A stretch of DNA of 40,206 nt from Caballeronia sp. SEWSISQ10-4 2 (GTDB lineage Bacteria > Pseudomonadota > Gammaproteobacteria > Burkholderiales > Burkholderiaceae): positions 1 through 40,206 of the forward strand of contig NZ_JALPRJ010000075.1 of the NCBI RefSeq assembly GCF_030464885.1, in the 5' to 3' direction. Both the position numbers and the translations under genes were made by a program. Under the pieces are notes generated by a model. That model worked only from the letters and a program-made list of their open reading frames with translations. It was not told the origin of the DNA and searched no databases. Shown piece by piece: positions 25,650 to 33,324 of this stretch. Numbering within the stretch: the first letter of the stretch is position 1; each line of letters starts with the position of its first letter.

Positions 25650-26455
25650 TGCTCCGCCATGCGCTTGCGGACTTCTATCGACGCCGCACGAATCCGCTTC
25701 GCATCCGCCGATTCCAACCGCGACGACAGATCGCGCGGCCCCTGCCGGGCATCGTCGATAGCAGCGATCAACGATGCCCGCACGCGTCCGATATCTTCGT
25801 GCCCGGGCGCATCCGCATCAATGCCGGCGATCAGCTCATGCAGCAGCCCAAGCTTTGCGTAAGCGCTCATCTTGTACGACATGGGCAGCACGCGGTCGCC
25901 GAGTTCGTCGAGTCCTTCCACACTGCGCCGCGTGACGCGCGCGGCCGCTTCCTTGCCCATTGCATGCACGCTGATGCCGCTCGCGTCCAGCGCGATGATC
26001 CGGTTCGCCTGATAGCCATGCGCGAGAAAAGCACCGGACATCGCCGGGCCAACGATCAGCGCAATCACGGGATGTCCGGCAAGCCGCGCACTTGCGTAGG
26101 CATCGACGGCGGCAGCGCACGCCAGATGGACGCCGAGCAATTCCTCGCGGCGTCCATAAGCCTGGCTTTTCACATCGACGATAGCCACGATCGGACGCTT
26201 GACCGAAGTCTCGCGGTCCGCATCCATCGCGTTACGTACGGCGCGCGCGAGCAGCCAGCCTTGTTCGAGGCCGACCACGTTATCGGTCGCGCGCGGAAAG
26301 CGGTTATGCGGATCGGGAACGACGGTGATGAAACGCGCGGTCGTCTCACCGAGCAGTGCTTCGGCACTGCGGATCGGACCTTCGTTGTTCGACGTCGAGC
26401 ATTTGCCCGACGTCAACGCGTCGAACCAGATTTGCCCACGTGATGCTTCCATCAT
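25634..26455 (-). CDS. mdcE: Malonate decarboxylase gamma subunit
   Basis: The ATG at 26455 overlaps the mdcD stop by four bases and is preferred over one six codons or so further upstream. The 273-residue protein is of the carboxyltransferase/crotonase type: RFITVVPDPHNRFPRA, VGLEQGWLLARAV, IVAIVDVKSQAYGRREE, GHPVIALIVGPAMSGAFLAHGYQANRIIAL and VHAMGKEAAARVTRRS. With MdcD it forms the decarboxylase that removes CO2 from malonyl-carrier. The Gly-rich SGAFLAHG loop forms the oxyanion hole. Confidence 0.92.
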   Translation of the reverse strand: MMEASRGQIWFDALTSGKCSTSNNEGPIRSAEALLGETTARFITVVPDPHNRFPRATDNVVGLEQGWLLARAVRNAMDADRETSVKRPIVAIVDVKSQAYGRREELLGVHLACAAAVDAYASARLAGHPVIALIVGPAMSGAFLAHGYQANRIIALDASGISVHAMGKEAAARVTRRSVEGLDELGDRVLPMSYKMSAYAKLGLLHELIAGIDADAPGHEDIGRVRASLIAAIDDARQGPRDLSSRLESADAKRIRAASIEVRKRMAEQWDAS

Positions 26456-27297
26456 GCATCTCCTTGCCAAAGCGTCCGCAACACAGCGGGATCGATTGCG
26501 GATGGATCGACGCGCGCAAGCCGTTCAAGTTGCGCATCGACCTGTTCTGTTCGATGGCTCGCCGGCACGCCGCGTTCGAACGCGCTGAGCACGGCGTCGC
26601 GAACCTGATTCGCGTCGTCTTCCACGAGGGTATCGGCAAGACCCACGGCTGCACGTTGTTCGCCGCCGATCATCGACCAGATGAGCCGACGGTCGCGTGA
26701 ATCGAGCTCTTCCACGCCCGCTTCCTGTTCGATGACTTCAGGTCCGTTCATTCCCAGCCGCGCCTGCCGTGTCATCACGAGCCGGCTGCATAGCGCCGCT
26801 GCAAGGGACATTCCGCCGAAGCAGCCGACCATGCCGCCGATCACACCGACCACCGGCACGTATCGACGCAACGCGACGATCGCCGCCTGAATCTCCGCGA
26901 TCACCGCGAGGCCGAGATTTGCTTCCTGCAGCCGAACGCCGCCGGTTTCGAACAGGATCACCGGCCGTATCTTTCGGCCCGCTTCGAACTCACGCACAGC
27001 CAGTTCAAGCGCCGCCGCGATCTTCGCACCCGACACTTCGCCGATGCTGCCGCCCTGGAACGCGGGCTCGATCGCAGCGATAACCGCCGCCTCGCCACCG
27101 AGCTTACCGCGTGCGATAACCACGCCGTCGTCGGCCTGGCAGACGACATTCTGCATGGCGAGCCACGGCGATTCCAGCCGGTCAAACGGCCCGATCAGCT
27201 CGCGGAAAGTGCCGGCATCGAGCAATGCACGGGCGCGCCCGCGTGCGGTCAGTTCAATAAAACTATGCTGCGCGATGAAGGTATCGTGGGCGCTCAC
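26452..27297 (-). CDS. mdcD: Malonate decarboxylase beta subunit
   Basis: The 281-residue protein is carboxyltransferase-like: SFIELTARGRARALLDAGTF, ESPWLAMQNVVCQADDGVVIARG, EVSGAKIAAALELAV, PVILFETGGVRLQEANLGL and GVIGGMVGCFGGMSLAAALC. It pairs with MdcE to decarboxylate the malonyl thioester on MdcC. The start overlaps the mdcC stop by four bases. Length and motif order are normal. Confidence 0.92.
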   Translation of the reverse strand: MSAHDTFIAQHSFIELTARGRARALLDAGTFRELIGPFDRLESPWLAMQNVVCQADDGVVIARGKLGGEAAVIAAIEPAFQGGSIGEVSGAKIAAALELAVREFEAGRKIRPVILFETGGVRLQEANLGLAVIAEIQAAIVALRRYVPVVGVIGGMVGCFGGMSLAAALCSRLVMTRQARLGMNGPEVIEQEAGVEELDSRDRRLIWSMIGGEQRAAVGLADTLVEDDANQVRDAVLSAFERGVPASHRTEQVDAQLERLARVDPSAIDPAVLRTLWQGDA

Positions 27298-27596
27298 GGT
27301 GCATCTCCTTCGCTCGCTTCCACCGCTTCGGCGAGACGCAACATGACGACACCGGGCGTCGCGCCGAAATCGTTGAGTTCGAGTCGGGCGGCGCCGTCGT
27401 AGCGCGAGAAGAAGCGGTCGAGCACGCTTTTCCAGACGTGTTCATACCCGTCCACGCTCGTGCGGATCACGACTTCCGCGTGTTGACTCTCCGATGGCGA
27501 CAGCAAAATTTCCAGGTCGCCCGAGCCGACCACGCCCACATGCGCACGTTGCGGCACGGGACGGGTGGCGGGATATTCGTAGCGCAAGTTTTCCAT
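27294..27596 (-). CDS. mdcC: Malonate decarboxylase acyl carrier protein (delta subunit)
   Basis: The 100-residue carrier has the conserved stretch AHVGVVGSGDLEILL, with Ser25 as the expected site of the phosphoribosyl-dephospho-CoA group. This matches the position of the modified serine in Klebsiella MdcC. The prosthetic group carries acetyl and malonyl during the cycle. The gene lies 15 bp after mdcB and overlaps mdcD by 4 bp. Confidence 0.92.
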   Translation of the reverse strand: MENLRYEYPATRPVPQRAHVGVVGSGDLEILLSPSESQHAEVVIRTSVDGYEHVWKSVLDRFFSRYDGAARLELNDFGATPGVVMLRLAEAVEASEGDAP

Positions 27597-27611
27597 GGCG
27601 TGTTCTCCGCG

Positions 27612-28478
27612 TCAGTCGACGCGCGGCAAAGTGTCGAGGAAGAGGGTGGCGGCCAGCAGATCCGCTGCGCCTCCGGGCGATGCGTTCAGTTCGGTTAGCC
27701 GGTGATCGAGACGGGTGAGTGCGGCGCGGCCTTGCGGTTGCGCTGCGCCGCCTGCTTGCAGTACGTCTCGTGCGCCGGATTGCGCCGCTTCGAGCGCGAT
27801 GCGCCCACCACGATGCAGCACGCAGGTGTCGTCGAGTGTCGCGATGATGGCGAGCAACGCATCGAGCCGCGCTTCGTCTTCAGTCGCGCCATTCGCACGG
27901 GATCGATGCAACGCGGGCAAGCCGGCTTCGAGCACGTGCGGGAAACCCTCTGCGGCCTGCCCGCGCGCGCCCGCCACGCCGAAGCGCTGGATCACGCGCG
28001 CGCCGTTACTCAACGCGTTGGGCGACGGGGCGAAACGATCGTCGAAGCGCGCAATAGCGGCGGCTTGTGCACAGAGCACGGAGGGGTCGCCGAGCGGACT
28101 CATTGCGGCAGCGGCGCATAACAAGCCGACAACCCAGATCGCCCCACGATGCGCATTGCTGCCATTCGTTGCACGCAGCATAGCGACTTCACCTTCACGG
28201 CCGATACGGGCAAGTTGTTCACGCAGCCGTTGCGATGGTTTTTCGCCGATGGCTGCGCACGCCAGCTCAAGAAAAGTCGATCGCAACGAACGCGCCGAGC
28301 GCAGCATGAGGTCGAGGTCGAGATCGCGATGTGCACCGCTTCCACGCCGGTCCACCAGCGCGGGTTTCGGCGTGAGGCACGCTTCGTCGATCAACGCGGC
28401 GACCGCTGTATCCGCGATGATCGACGGGTCGCAGGCGACGTCGAAGAATACGGGTTGAGTGCAGGCCATCGCGATCAC
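27612..28478 (-). CDS. mdcB: Triphosphoribosyl-dephospho-CoA synthase for malonate decarboxylase
   Basis: The protein (288 residues from GTG at 28478, or three fewer from ATG at 28469) resembles CitG/MdcB. It has CLTPKPALVDRRGSGAHRDLDLDLM near the N-terminus, MLRATNGSNAHRGAIW near residue 105, and LDDTCVLHRGG further on. It makes the prosthetic-group precursor from ATP and dephospho-CoA. The GTG start overlaps the mdcA stop (GTGA) and would couple translation; ATG at 28469 is the alternative. Confidence 0.9.
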   Translation of the reverse strand: MIAMACTQPVFFDVACDPSIIADTAVAALIDEACLTPKPALVDRRGSGAHRDLDLDLMLRSARSLRSTFLELACAAIGEKPSQRLREQLARIGREGEVAMLRATNGSNAHRGAIWVVGLLCAAAAMSPLGDPSVLCAQAAAIARFDDRFAPSPNALSNGARVIQRFGVAGARGQAAEGFPHVLEAGLPALHRSRANGATEDEARLDALLAIIATLDDTCVLHRGGRIALEAAQSGARDVLQAGGAAQPQGRAALTRLDHRLTELNASPGGAADLLAATLFLDTLPRVD

Positions 28479-30151
28479 CAGCCGCGAAATTTTGCCGGCG
28501 GCTCATACAACCCGCCCGACCACGCGACCAGATCGTCGATACTTCGCGCCGCCAGCAACGAGCGTTTCGCTTCGCCGCGCCGGATGCCGAGGTCTTCAGG
28601 ATACGCAACAATGCCCCGCCGACGCAATTCCGCCGTCTTGGCCGGGTCGGCGCGCATGCCGACGGGTGTCACCCCCGCCACCGCGCGCAACGCCGCACGG
28701 CGCTCCTCCACGCCTTCGGCCGCGTGCAGGTACGCGATGCCCTCTTCGGTCACGACATGGCTCACGTCGTCGCCGTAGATCATCACCGGGGCGATCGGCA
28801 TGTTGCTCTGCTTGCCGACGGCGATGGCATCGAGCGCATCCACAATGGTCGGTTCGCCGCCCTTCTTGAAGGTCTCGGCGGTTTGAACAACGAGTTTATG
28901 ACCGCGTCCAATCGCGCTGTTCGGTCCGTCGTTTTTCATCAACTTCAACCACGCGGCGCTCGAATGACGGCGTCCGCGCGGATCGTGTCCCATGTTCGGC
29001 GCACCACCGAATCCGGCGAGGCGGCCAAGCGTCACGGTCGATGAATTCGCGTCGGCGTCCATCTGCAACGTCGAGCCGATAAACAGATCGACGCCATATT
29101 GACCCGCAAGCTGGCACAGCACGCGGTTGGATCGCAGGCTGCCATCGCGGCCGGTAAAGAACACATCCGAGCGCGCTTCGATGTAATCCTCCATGCCCAC
29201 TTCGCTGCCGAAGCAATGCACGCTTTCCACCCATCCACTCTCGATAGCCGGAATCAGCGTGGGATGCGGATTGAGTGCCCAGTGCGTGCAGATCTTGCCC
29301 TTCAGGTCGTGCGCCGCGCCATAGGTCGGCAGCAGCAACTCGATCGCGGCGGTATCGAAGCCGATGCCGTGATTCAGCGCCGTCACGCCATAACGTTCGT
29401 AGATGCCGCGTATGGTCATCATCGCCATGAGAATCTGCAACTCGCCGATATGACGCGGATCGCGCGTGAACAGCGGTTCGACGGCAAACGGCCGGTCCGC
29501 TTGCACGACTACATCGACCCACGAGCCGGGGATATCGACGCGCGGCAGTTCATCAACGATCTCGTTCACCTGCGCCACCACGATGCCATGACGGAACGCA
29601 GTGGCCTCAACGATGGTCGGTGTGTCCTCGGTATTCGGACCGGTATACAAATTGCCGTGACGGTCGGCCTGCACCGCGCAGACCAGCGCAACTTGCGGCG
29701 TCAGGTCGATGAACATGCGCGCATACAACTCGATATACGTATAGATCGCGCCGATCTCGAGCTGTCCGTCTTCGAGCAATTGCGCCACGCGTAGGCTCTG
29801 CGGCCCCGCGAACGAAAAGTCCACTTTCCGGGCGATGCCACGTTCGAACAGCGTGAGATGTTCGGGCCGGCTGATGCTGGATATGAGCAGATGCACGTCG
29901 TGCACACGGGCCGGATCGAGCTTGGCGAATGCGCGCGAAAGGAAGTCGGCTTGTTTCTGGTTGTTGCCTTCCAGTGCGACACGATCACCGGATTGAATCA
30001 GGGTTTCCAGGGCATCGACGATGCGTTCTGCCTTGAGCACGCCGTTGTCGAGCCAGTCTTCGATAGCCTTCAGGCGTCGGGCCTTTTCCAGCGCACGCGT
30101 ATTCCACTGACGCGGTGCCGGGGCGGTTTCAGCTTGGGCGGAGGGATTCAT
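28475..30151 (-). CDS. mdcA: Malonate decarboxylase alpha subunit (acetyl-carrier:malonate carrier transferase)
   Basis: The 558-residue protein is of the usual MdcA size. Markers in order include ERIVDALETLIQSGDRVALEGNNQKQADFLSR near 42-75, TYIELYARMFIDLTPQVAL, DRHGNLYTGPNTEDTPTIVEATAF, CFGSEVGMEDYIEARSDVFFTG near 330, and GFGGAPNMGHDPRGRRHSS near 390. MdcA is CoA-transferase-like and swaps acetyl for malonyl on the carrier. It is the first structural gene, 42 bp after the GntR gene and on the same strand, so regulator and operon may be co-transcribed. Confidence 0.95.
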   Translation of the reverse strand: MNPSAQAETAPAPRQWNTRALEKARRLKAIEDWLDNGVLKAERIVDALETLIQSGDRVALEGNNQKQADFLSRAFAKLDPARVHDVHLLISSISRPEHLTLFERGIARKVDFSFAGPQSLRVAQLLEDGQLEIGAIYTYIELYARMFIDLTPQVALVCAVQADRHGNLYTGPNTEDTPTIVEATAFRHGIVVAQVNEIVDELPRVDIPGSWVDVVVQADRPFAVEPLFTRDPRHIGELQILMAMMTIRGIYERYGVTALNHGIGFDTAAIELLLPTYGAAHDLKGKICTHWALNPHPTLIPAIESGWVESVHCFGSEVGMEDYIEARSDVFFTGRDGSLRSNRVLCQLAGQYGVDLFIGSTLQMDADANSSTVTLGRLAGFGGAPNMGHDPRGRRHSSAAWLKLMKNDGPNSAIGRGHKLVVQTAETFKKGGEPTIVDALDAIAVGKQSNMPIAPVMIYGDDVSHVVTEEGIAYLHAAEGVEERRAALRAVAGVTPVGMRADPAKTAELRRRGIVAYPEDLGIRRGEAKRSLLAARSIDDLVAWSGGLYEPPAKFRGW

Positions 30152-30193
30152 GCGGTGGCCTCGGTGTTGCTCGATATTGAATGAATCCAGCGA

Positions 30194-30934
30194 TCAGGCT
30201 GAGCGCGAAGCGGAAGCACGGCGGCGCTTCTTCGGCTGCGCGGCCTGAGCCTGCAATTGCGCGTCATGAAGAAAACGATAAACCAGTTCGCCGGTCGCGA
30301 GCAGATGGCGTGCGACGAGTGTTTGCGCCGCTTCGGTATCGCGGGCGCGCAACGCCTCGAGAATGCCTTCGTGCTCGGCGTCCGACTGGCCTTTGAACGT
30401 GGGCATGCCGAACTTGAGCCGCAGATAACGCTCGCCTCGCCGATGCATCGTACCGATCAGTTCCATCAGATGAGGACGCTCGGCGGGCGCATACAGGCTC
30501 ATATGAAACTGCTCGTTGCGCACTACATAGAGTGCCTGGTCCGGCTCGTTGGCCGCGGCCTCCAGCAATTTGTGCGCCTCGGCCAGCGTCGCCTCCGTAT
30601 GACGTTCGATCGCGATACCGATCGCGAGACTCTCCAGCGAGGCGCGGATCTCGTAGATCTCTCGGGCTTCATCGGGCGATTGCAGACTCACCGATGCACC
30701 GCGATTCTGCTCGATGGTGACCCAGCCCTCGCTGTCCAGTTGCCTGAACGCCTCGCGTACGGGAATGGCGCTGACGGAGAACTGCCTGGCGATAGCGTCC
30801 TGCCGCAGCGGCTCACCCGGCAGCAGCGTGCCTTCGACAATCGCCGAGCGCAACGCGTCTGCTATATAACGCGACGTGCTTTGGCGCGGCTCGAATTGCG
30901 CCTCGCGGAATAAGGGATTCAGCTCGTTTTTCAT
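30194..30934 (-). CDS. GntR-family (FadR subfamily) regulator of the malonate operon
   Basis: The 246-residue protein has an N-terminal winged helix-turn-helix with LRSAIVEGTLLPGEPLRQDAIARQFSVS then PVREAFRQLDSEGWV (residues 28-70). An all-helical FCD sensor domain follows: EIYEIRASLESLAIGIAIER, NEQFHMSLYAPAERPHLMELI and EHEGILEALRARD, whose His/Asp residues usually bind a metal and a carboxylate. The tail is basic (PKKRRR). It leads the mdc operon and is divergent from an MFS gene, with a dyad between. Malonate or malonyl-CoA is the likely effector. GntR regulators (mdcY) serve other mdc clusters, where LysR-type MdcR is the alternative. Confidence 0.88.
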   Translation of the reverse strand: MKNELNPLFREAQFEPRQSTSRYIADALRSAIVEGTLLPGEPLRQDAIARQFSVSAIPVREAFRQLDSEGWVTIEQNRGASVSLQSPDEAREIYEIRASLESLAIGIAIERHTEATLAEAHKLLEAAANEPDQALYVVRNEQFHMSLYAPAERPHLMELIGTMHRRGERYLRLKFGMPTFKGQSDAEHEGILEALRARDTEAAQTLVARHLLATGELVYRFLHDAQLQAQAAQPKKRRRASASRSA

Positions 30935-30980
30935 GCTTTTTCCTCCGAAGCTAGGTACAAGTGCGGAGTGGTCAACAGCT

Positions 30981-31008
30981 CACTTTCAAATATTATATAT
31001 GAAAATGC
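30981..31008. promoter_or_regulatory. Candidate GntR operator in the divergent regulator/MFS promoter
   Basis: CACTTTCAAATAT and ATATGAAAATG face each other across a short TAT centre. They form an AT-rich near-dyad with one extra base in the left arm, in otherwise GC-rich DNA. It lies 47 bp upstream of the regulator start and 95 bp upstream of the MFS start, where one site could control both directions. Binding is inferred. Confidence 0.55.
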
Positions 31009-31102
31009 ACTTTAGGCTGGCAACGCGAGGCCCGGTGCTTACCCGCAGACGCCCGGTCAACCGAACAGAGCGCGTCGTTTCACATCTACCAGGAAGACAG
31101 TC

Positions 31103-32410
31103 ATGCCAAGCACGCTGGAACGTTCGATAGGCGCCACCCGGCGCACGCGTACGCCACTTAACCGGACACAGATCGTAGGCTTTTGGGGCGCCTGGGCGGG
31201 TTGGACGCTCGATGGCATGGACTCGTTCATCTATGCGCTGGTACTGGCGCCTGCGTTGACGGAATTGTTGCCGAGGTCGGGCTACGCGGCCACGCCGGCG
31301 AATGTCGGATTGGCCGGGTCGATCCTGTTCGCGCTGTTCCTCGTGGGTTGGGGGCTGTCGTTCATCTGGGGGCCGCTTGCCGATCGCTTCGGGCGCACCA
31401 AGGTGCTCGCCGCGACGATCTTCACCTTTGCGATCTTTACCGGGCTTGCCGCGACCTCACACACCGTGTGGGAACTGGGCATCTATCGCTTTCTTGCGGG
31501 CGTGGGCATTGGCGGGGAGTGGGCGCTGGCAGGCACTTACGTTGCGGAAGCGTGGCCGGAAGATCGTCGCAAGATGGGTGCGGGTTATCTTCAGACGGGG
31601 TATTACGCTGGCTTCTTCATGGCTGCTGCACTTAACTATACGATCGGCGCGGCCTTCGGCTGGCGCGCGATGTTCCTGGTCGGCGTAGTGCCGGTGATCG
31701 TGTCCATCATCGTGTTGCTGCGCGTGAAGGAAACCGACAAGTGGCAGAAGGTCGAAGCGACGGTGGTCAAGCAGGCGAGTTCGCTGCGATCGATTTTCTC
31801 CGCGCAATATAAGCAGCGGACCATCGTTGCGACGGTGTTGTTGACTGTGGCTATCATCGGCTTGTGGGCGGGGGCCGTGTACGAACCTTCCGCAGTCATT
31901 CAACTAGCAACGAAGGCTGGCATGACGAAGGCGGATGCTGCGCGGACCGCATCGATTGCAACGGGGTTGTTGTCGATCGGGACGATTATCGGTTGTCTTG
32001 CGTTGCCGCCTATTGCCGAGCGTATCGGCCGCAAACTCACGTTGGCGGTGTACTTCGTGGGCATGGCGTTATCGATTGTGCTGGCGTTCGGCTGGGCCTT
32101 CTATTTGGAGAATGGGCTTGTGCCGTTTATCGCGTTGCTGGTGGTGTTGGGTTTCTTCGGCGGCAATTTCGCGTTGTTCAGCCTGTGGTTGCCGGAGCAG
32201 TTCGAAACTCGCGTGCGTGCTACGGCGTTTGCTTTTTGTACATCGATAGGACGTTTTTTTGGGGCGATCGTGAATTTTGGAATCGGCGCAATGGTGCTGC
32301 ACATGAAGACGCTCGGCGTGCCTATTGCTCTGACTGCTATTGCGTTTGTGATCGGGCTGGCGGTGATTCCTTTTGCGCCGGAAACGAAGGGGCAGGATTT
32401 ACCGACGTAA
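31103..32410 (+). CDS. MFS transporter, probable carboxylate/proton symporter (malonate candidate)
   Basis: The 435-residue protein has twelve predicted membrane segments, the first near residue 25 (VGFWGAWAGWTLDGMDSFIYALV). The loop 2-3 signature is GPLADRFGRTKVLA near 90 and its echo after helix 8 is PPIAERIGRKLTLA. D38 and D41 in the first helix (LDGMDSF) fit the metabolite:H+ symporter group that takes up aromatic and aliphatic acids. It is divergent from the GntR-mdc operon. The usual MadL/MadM or MdcF malonate carriers are not in the window, so import of malonate is the simplest inference. Confidence 0.85.
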   Translation: MPSTLERSIGATRRTRTPLNRTQIVGFWGAWAGWTLDGMDSFIYALVLAPALTELLPRSGYAATPANVGLAGSILFALFLVGWGLSFIWGPLADRFGRTKVLAATIFTFAIFTGLAATSHTVWELGIYRFLAGVGIGGEWALAGTYVAEAWPEDRRKMGAGYLQTGYYAGFFMAAALNYTIGAAFGWRAMFLVGVVPVIVSIIVLLRVKETDKWQKVEATVVKQASSLRSIFSAQYKQRTIVATVLLTVAIIGLWAGAVYEPSAVIQLATKAGMTKADAARTASIATGLLSIGTIIGCLALPPIAERIGRKLTLAVYFVGMALSIVLAFGWAFYLENGLVPFIALLVVLGFFGGNFALFSLWLPEQFETRVRATAFAFCTSIGRFFGAIVNFGIGAMVLHMKTLGVPIALTAIAFVIGLAVIPFAPETKGQDLPT

Positions 32411-32590
32411 GGTTGCTCGCGCCGGTGGACGGGTTTGGGGTTTTGGTCTGCTGGCGCTGGTGGTCGGAGTCGTTGCTGGGTTGGGGTTTTTGGAATCGGT
32501 GGTCGGGGTCAATGCTGGGTTGGTGCTGCTTAGGCTCGCGGTCGTTATATGTTGGATGTTTTCTTTATCACTATTAGCCACTGTGCGTGG
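32411..32590 (+). repeat. Dispersed extragenic repeat, copy 2
   Basis: The stretch begins directly after the MFS stop codon. A GT-rich arm contains an imperfect 39-bp tandem pair (GGTGGTCGG starting at 32459 and again at 32498). The segment GCGGTCGTTATATGTT follows, then the core at 32564-32590 (TTTATCACTATTAG then CCACTGTGCGTGG). It matches copy 1 on the opposite strand across more than 100 bp. An IS256 element begins exactly at the end of the core. Confidence 0.78.
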
Positions 32591-33318
32591 GTGTCCCGGA
32601 TTTTGTGTAAACGGATTTTCGTCTAACCCTGCGACATCCGGTCTTCGAACTGGATGGCGAAGCGGTTTAGGGCCGCCTTCCAGTCTCTGATCGGCATCGT
32701 CCATTTCTTGCTAATGTTGTTCAGCGCCAGGTAAAACAGCTTCATTACGGCGTCGTCAGTCGGAAATGAACTGCGCGTTTTGATGACTTTTCGCAGGCTC
32801 ATGTTGATCGATTCGATCGCGTTGGTCGTGTAGATTACCTTTCGGATCTCCGGCGGGTAGTCGAAGAACGGTATCACCCGGGCCCAGTTACGCCGCCAGC
32901 TCTGGCCAATCAAGGCGTAGTCCTTGTCCCATTTGGCCTCGAAGGCGCTCAGCATTTGCTCGGCCACCTCGACGGTCAATGAGGTGTAAATCGTCCTCAG
33001 ATCGGCGGCCACTTCGCGCTGCAGTTTCCATGATACGTAGTTCAGGCTGTTGCGCACCATATGCACGATGCACAACTGCACGGCAGCCTTGGGGTAGACC
33101 GCTTCAATCGCTTCTGGAAAGCCCTTGAGCCCGTCCACGCAGGCAATAAAAATGTCTTGCACGCCGCGCGTCTTCAACTCGGTCACCACCTGCAGCCAGA
33201 ATTTGGCCCCTTCAGTCTGGGCTATCCACAGCCCCAGGACCTCCTTGTGGCCATCCATGTTCACGCCGATCGCCAAGTACACCGCCTTGGTACGCACAGC
33301 CCCCCGGCCCACTAAGAC
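32589..33318 (-). mobile_element. IS256-family insertion sequence, 5'-truncated
   Basis: The 3' terminus GGGTGTCCCGG at 32589-32599 is the same as the element end at 42-52 in opposite orientation. It is followed inwards by a transposase gene on the minus strand. The other terminal repeat and about 45 percent of the transposase are missing. The element stops within a few bases of the ureohydrolase stop codon at 33321. The exact left and right joints are accurate to a few bases only. Confidence 0.85.
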
Positions 33319-33324
33319 CCTCAT
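32623..33324 (-). pseudogene. IS256-family transposase, C-terminal part only
   Basis: The 233-residue frame holds the mutator-type transposase region: AVYLAIGVNMDGHKEVLGLW, GVQDIFIACVDGLKGFPEAIEAVYP with the second catalytic Asp, VQLCIVHMVRNS, and YTTNAIESINMSLRKVIKTR with the catalytic Glu, then the RMSQG end. A complete protein has roughly 400 residues, so the N-terminal half with the DNA-binding region and first catalytic Asp is lost. The first eight or so codons of the frame derive from the ureohydrolase end and the joint, not from the transposase. It should be inactive. Confidence 0.9.
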
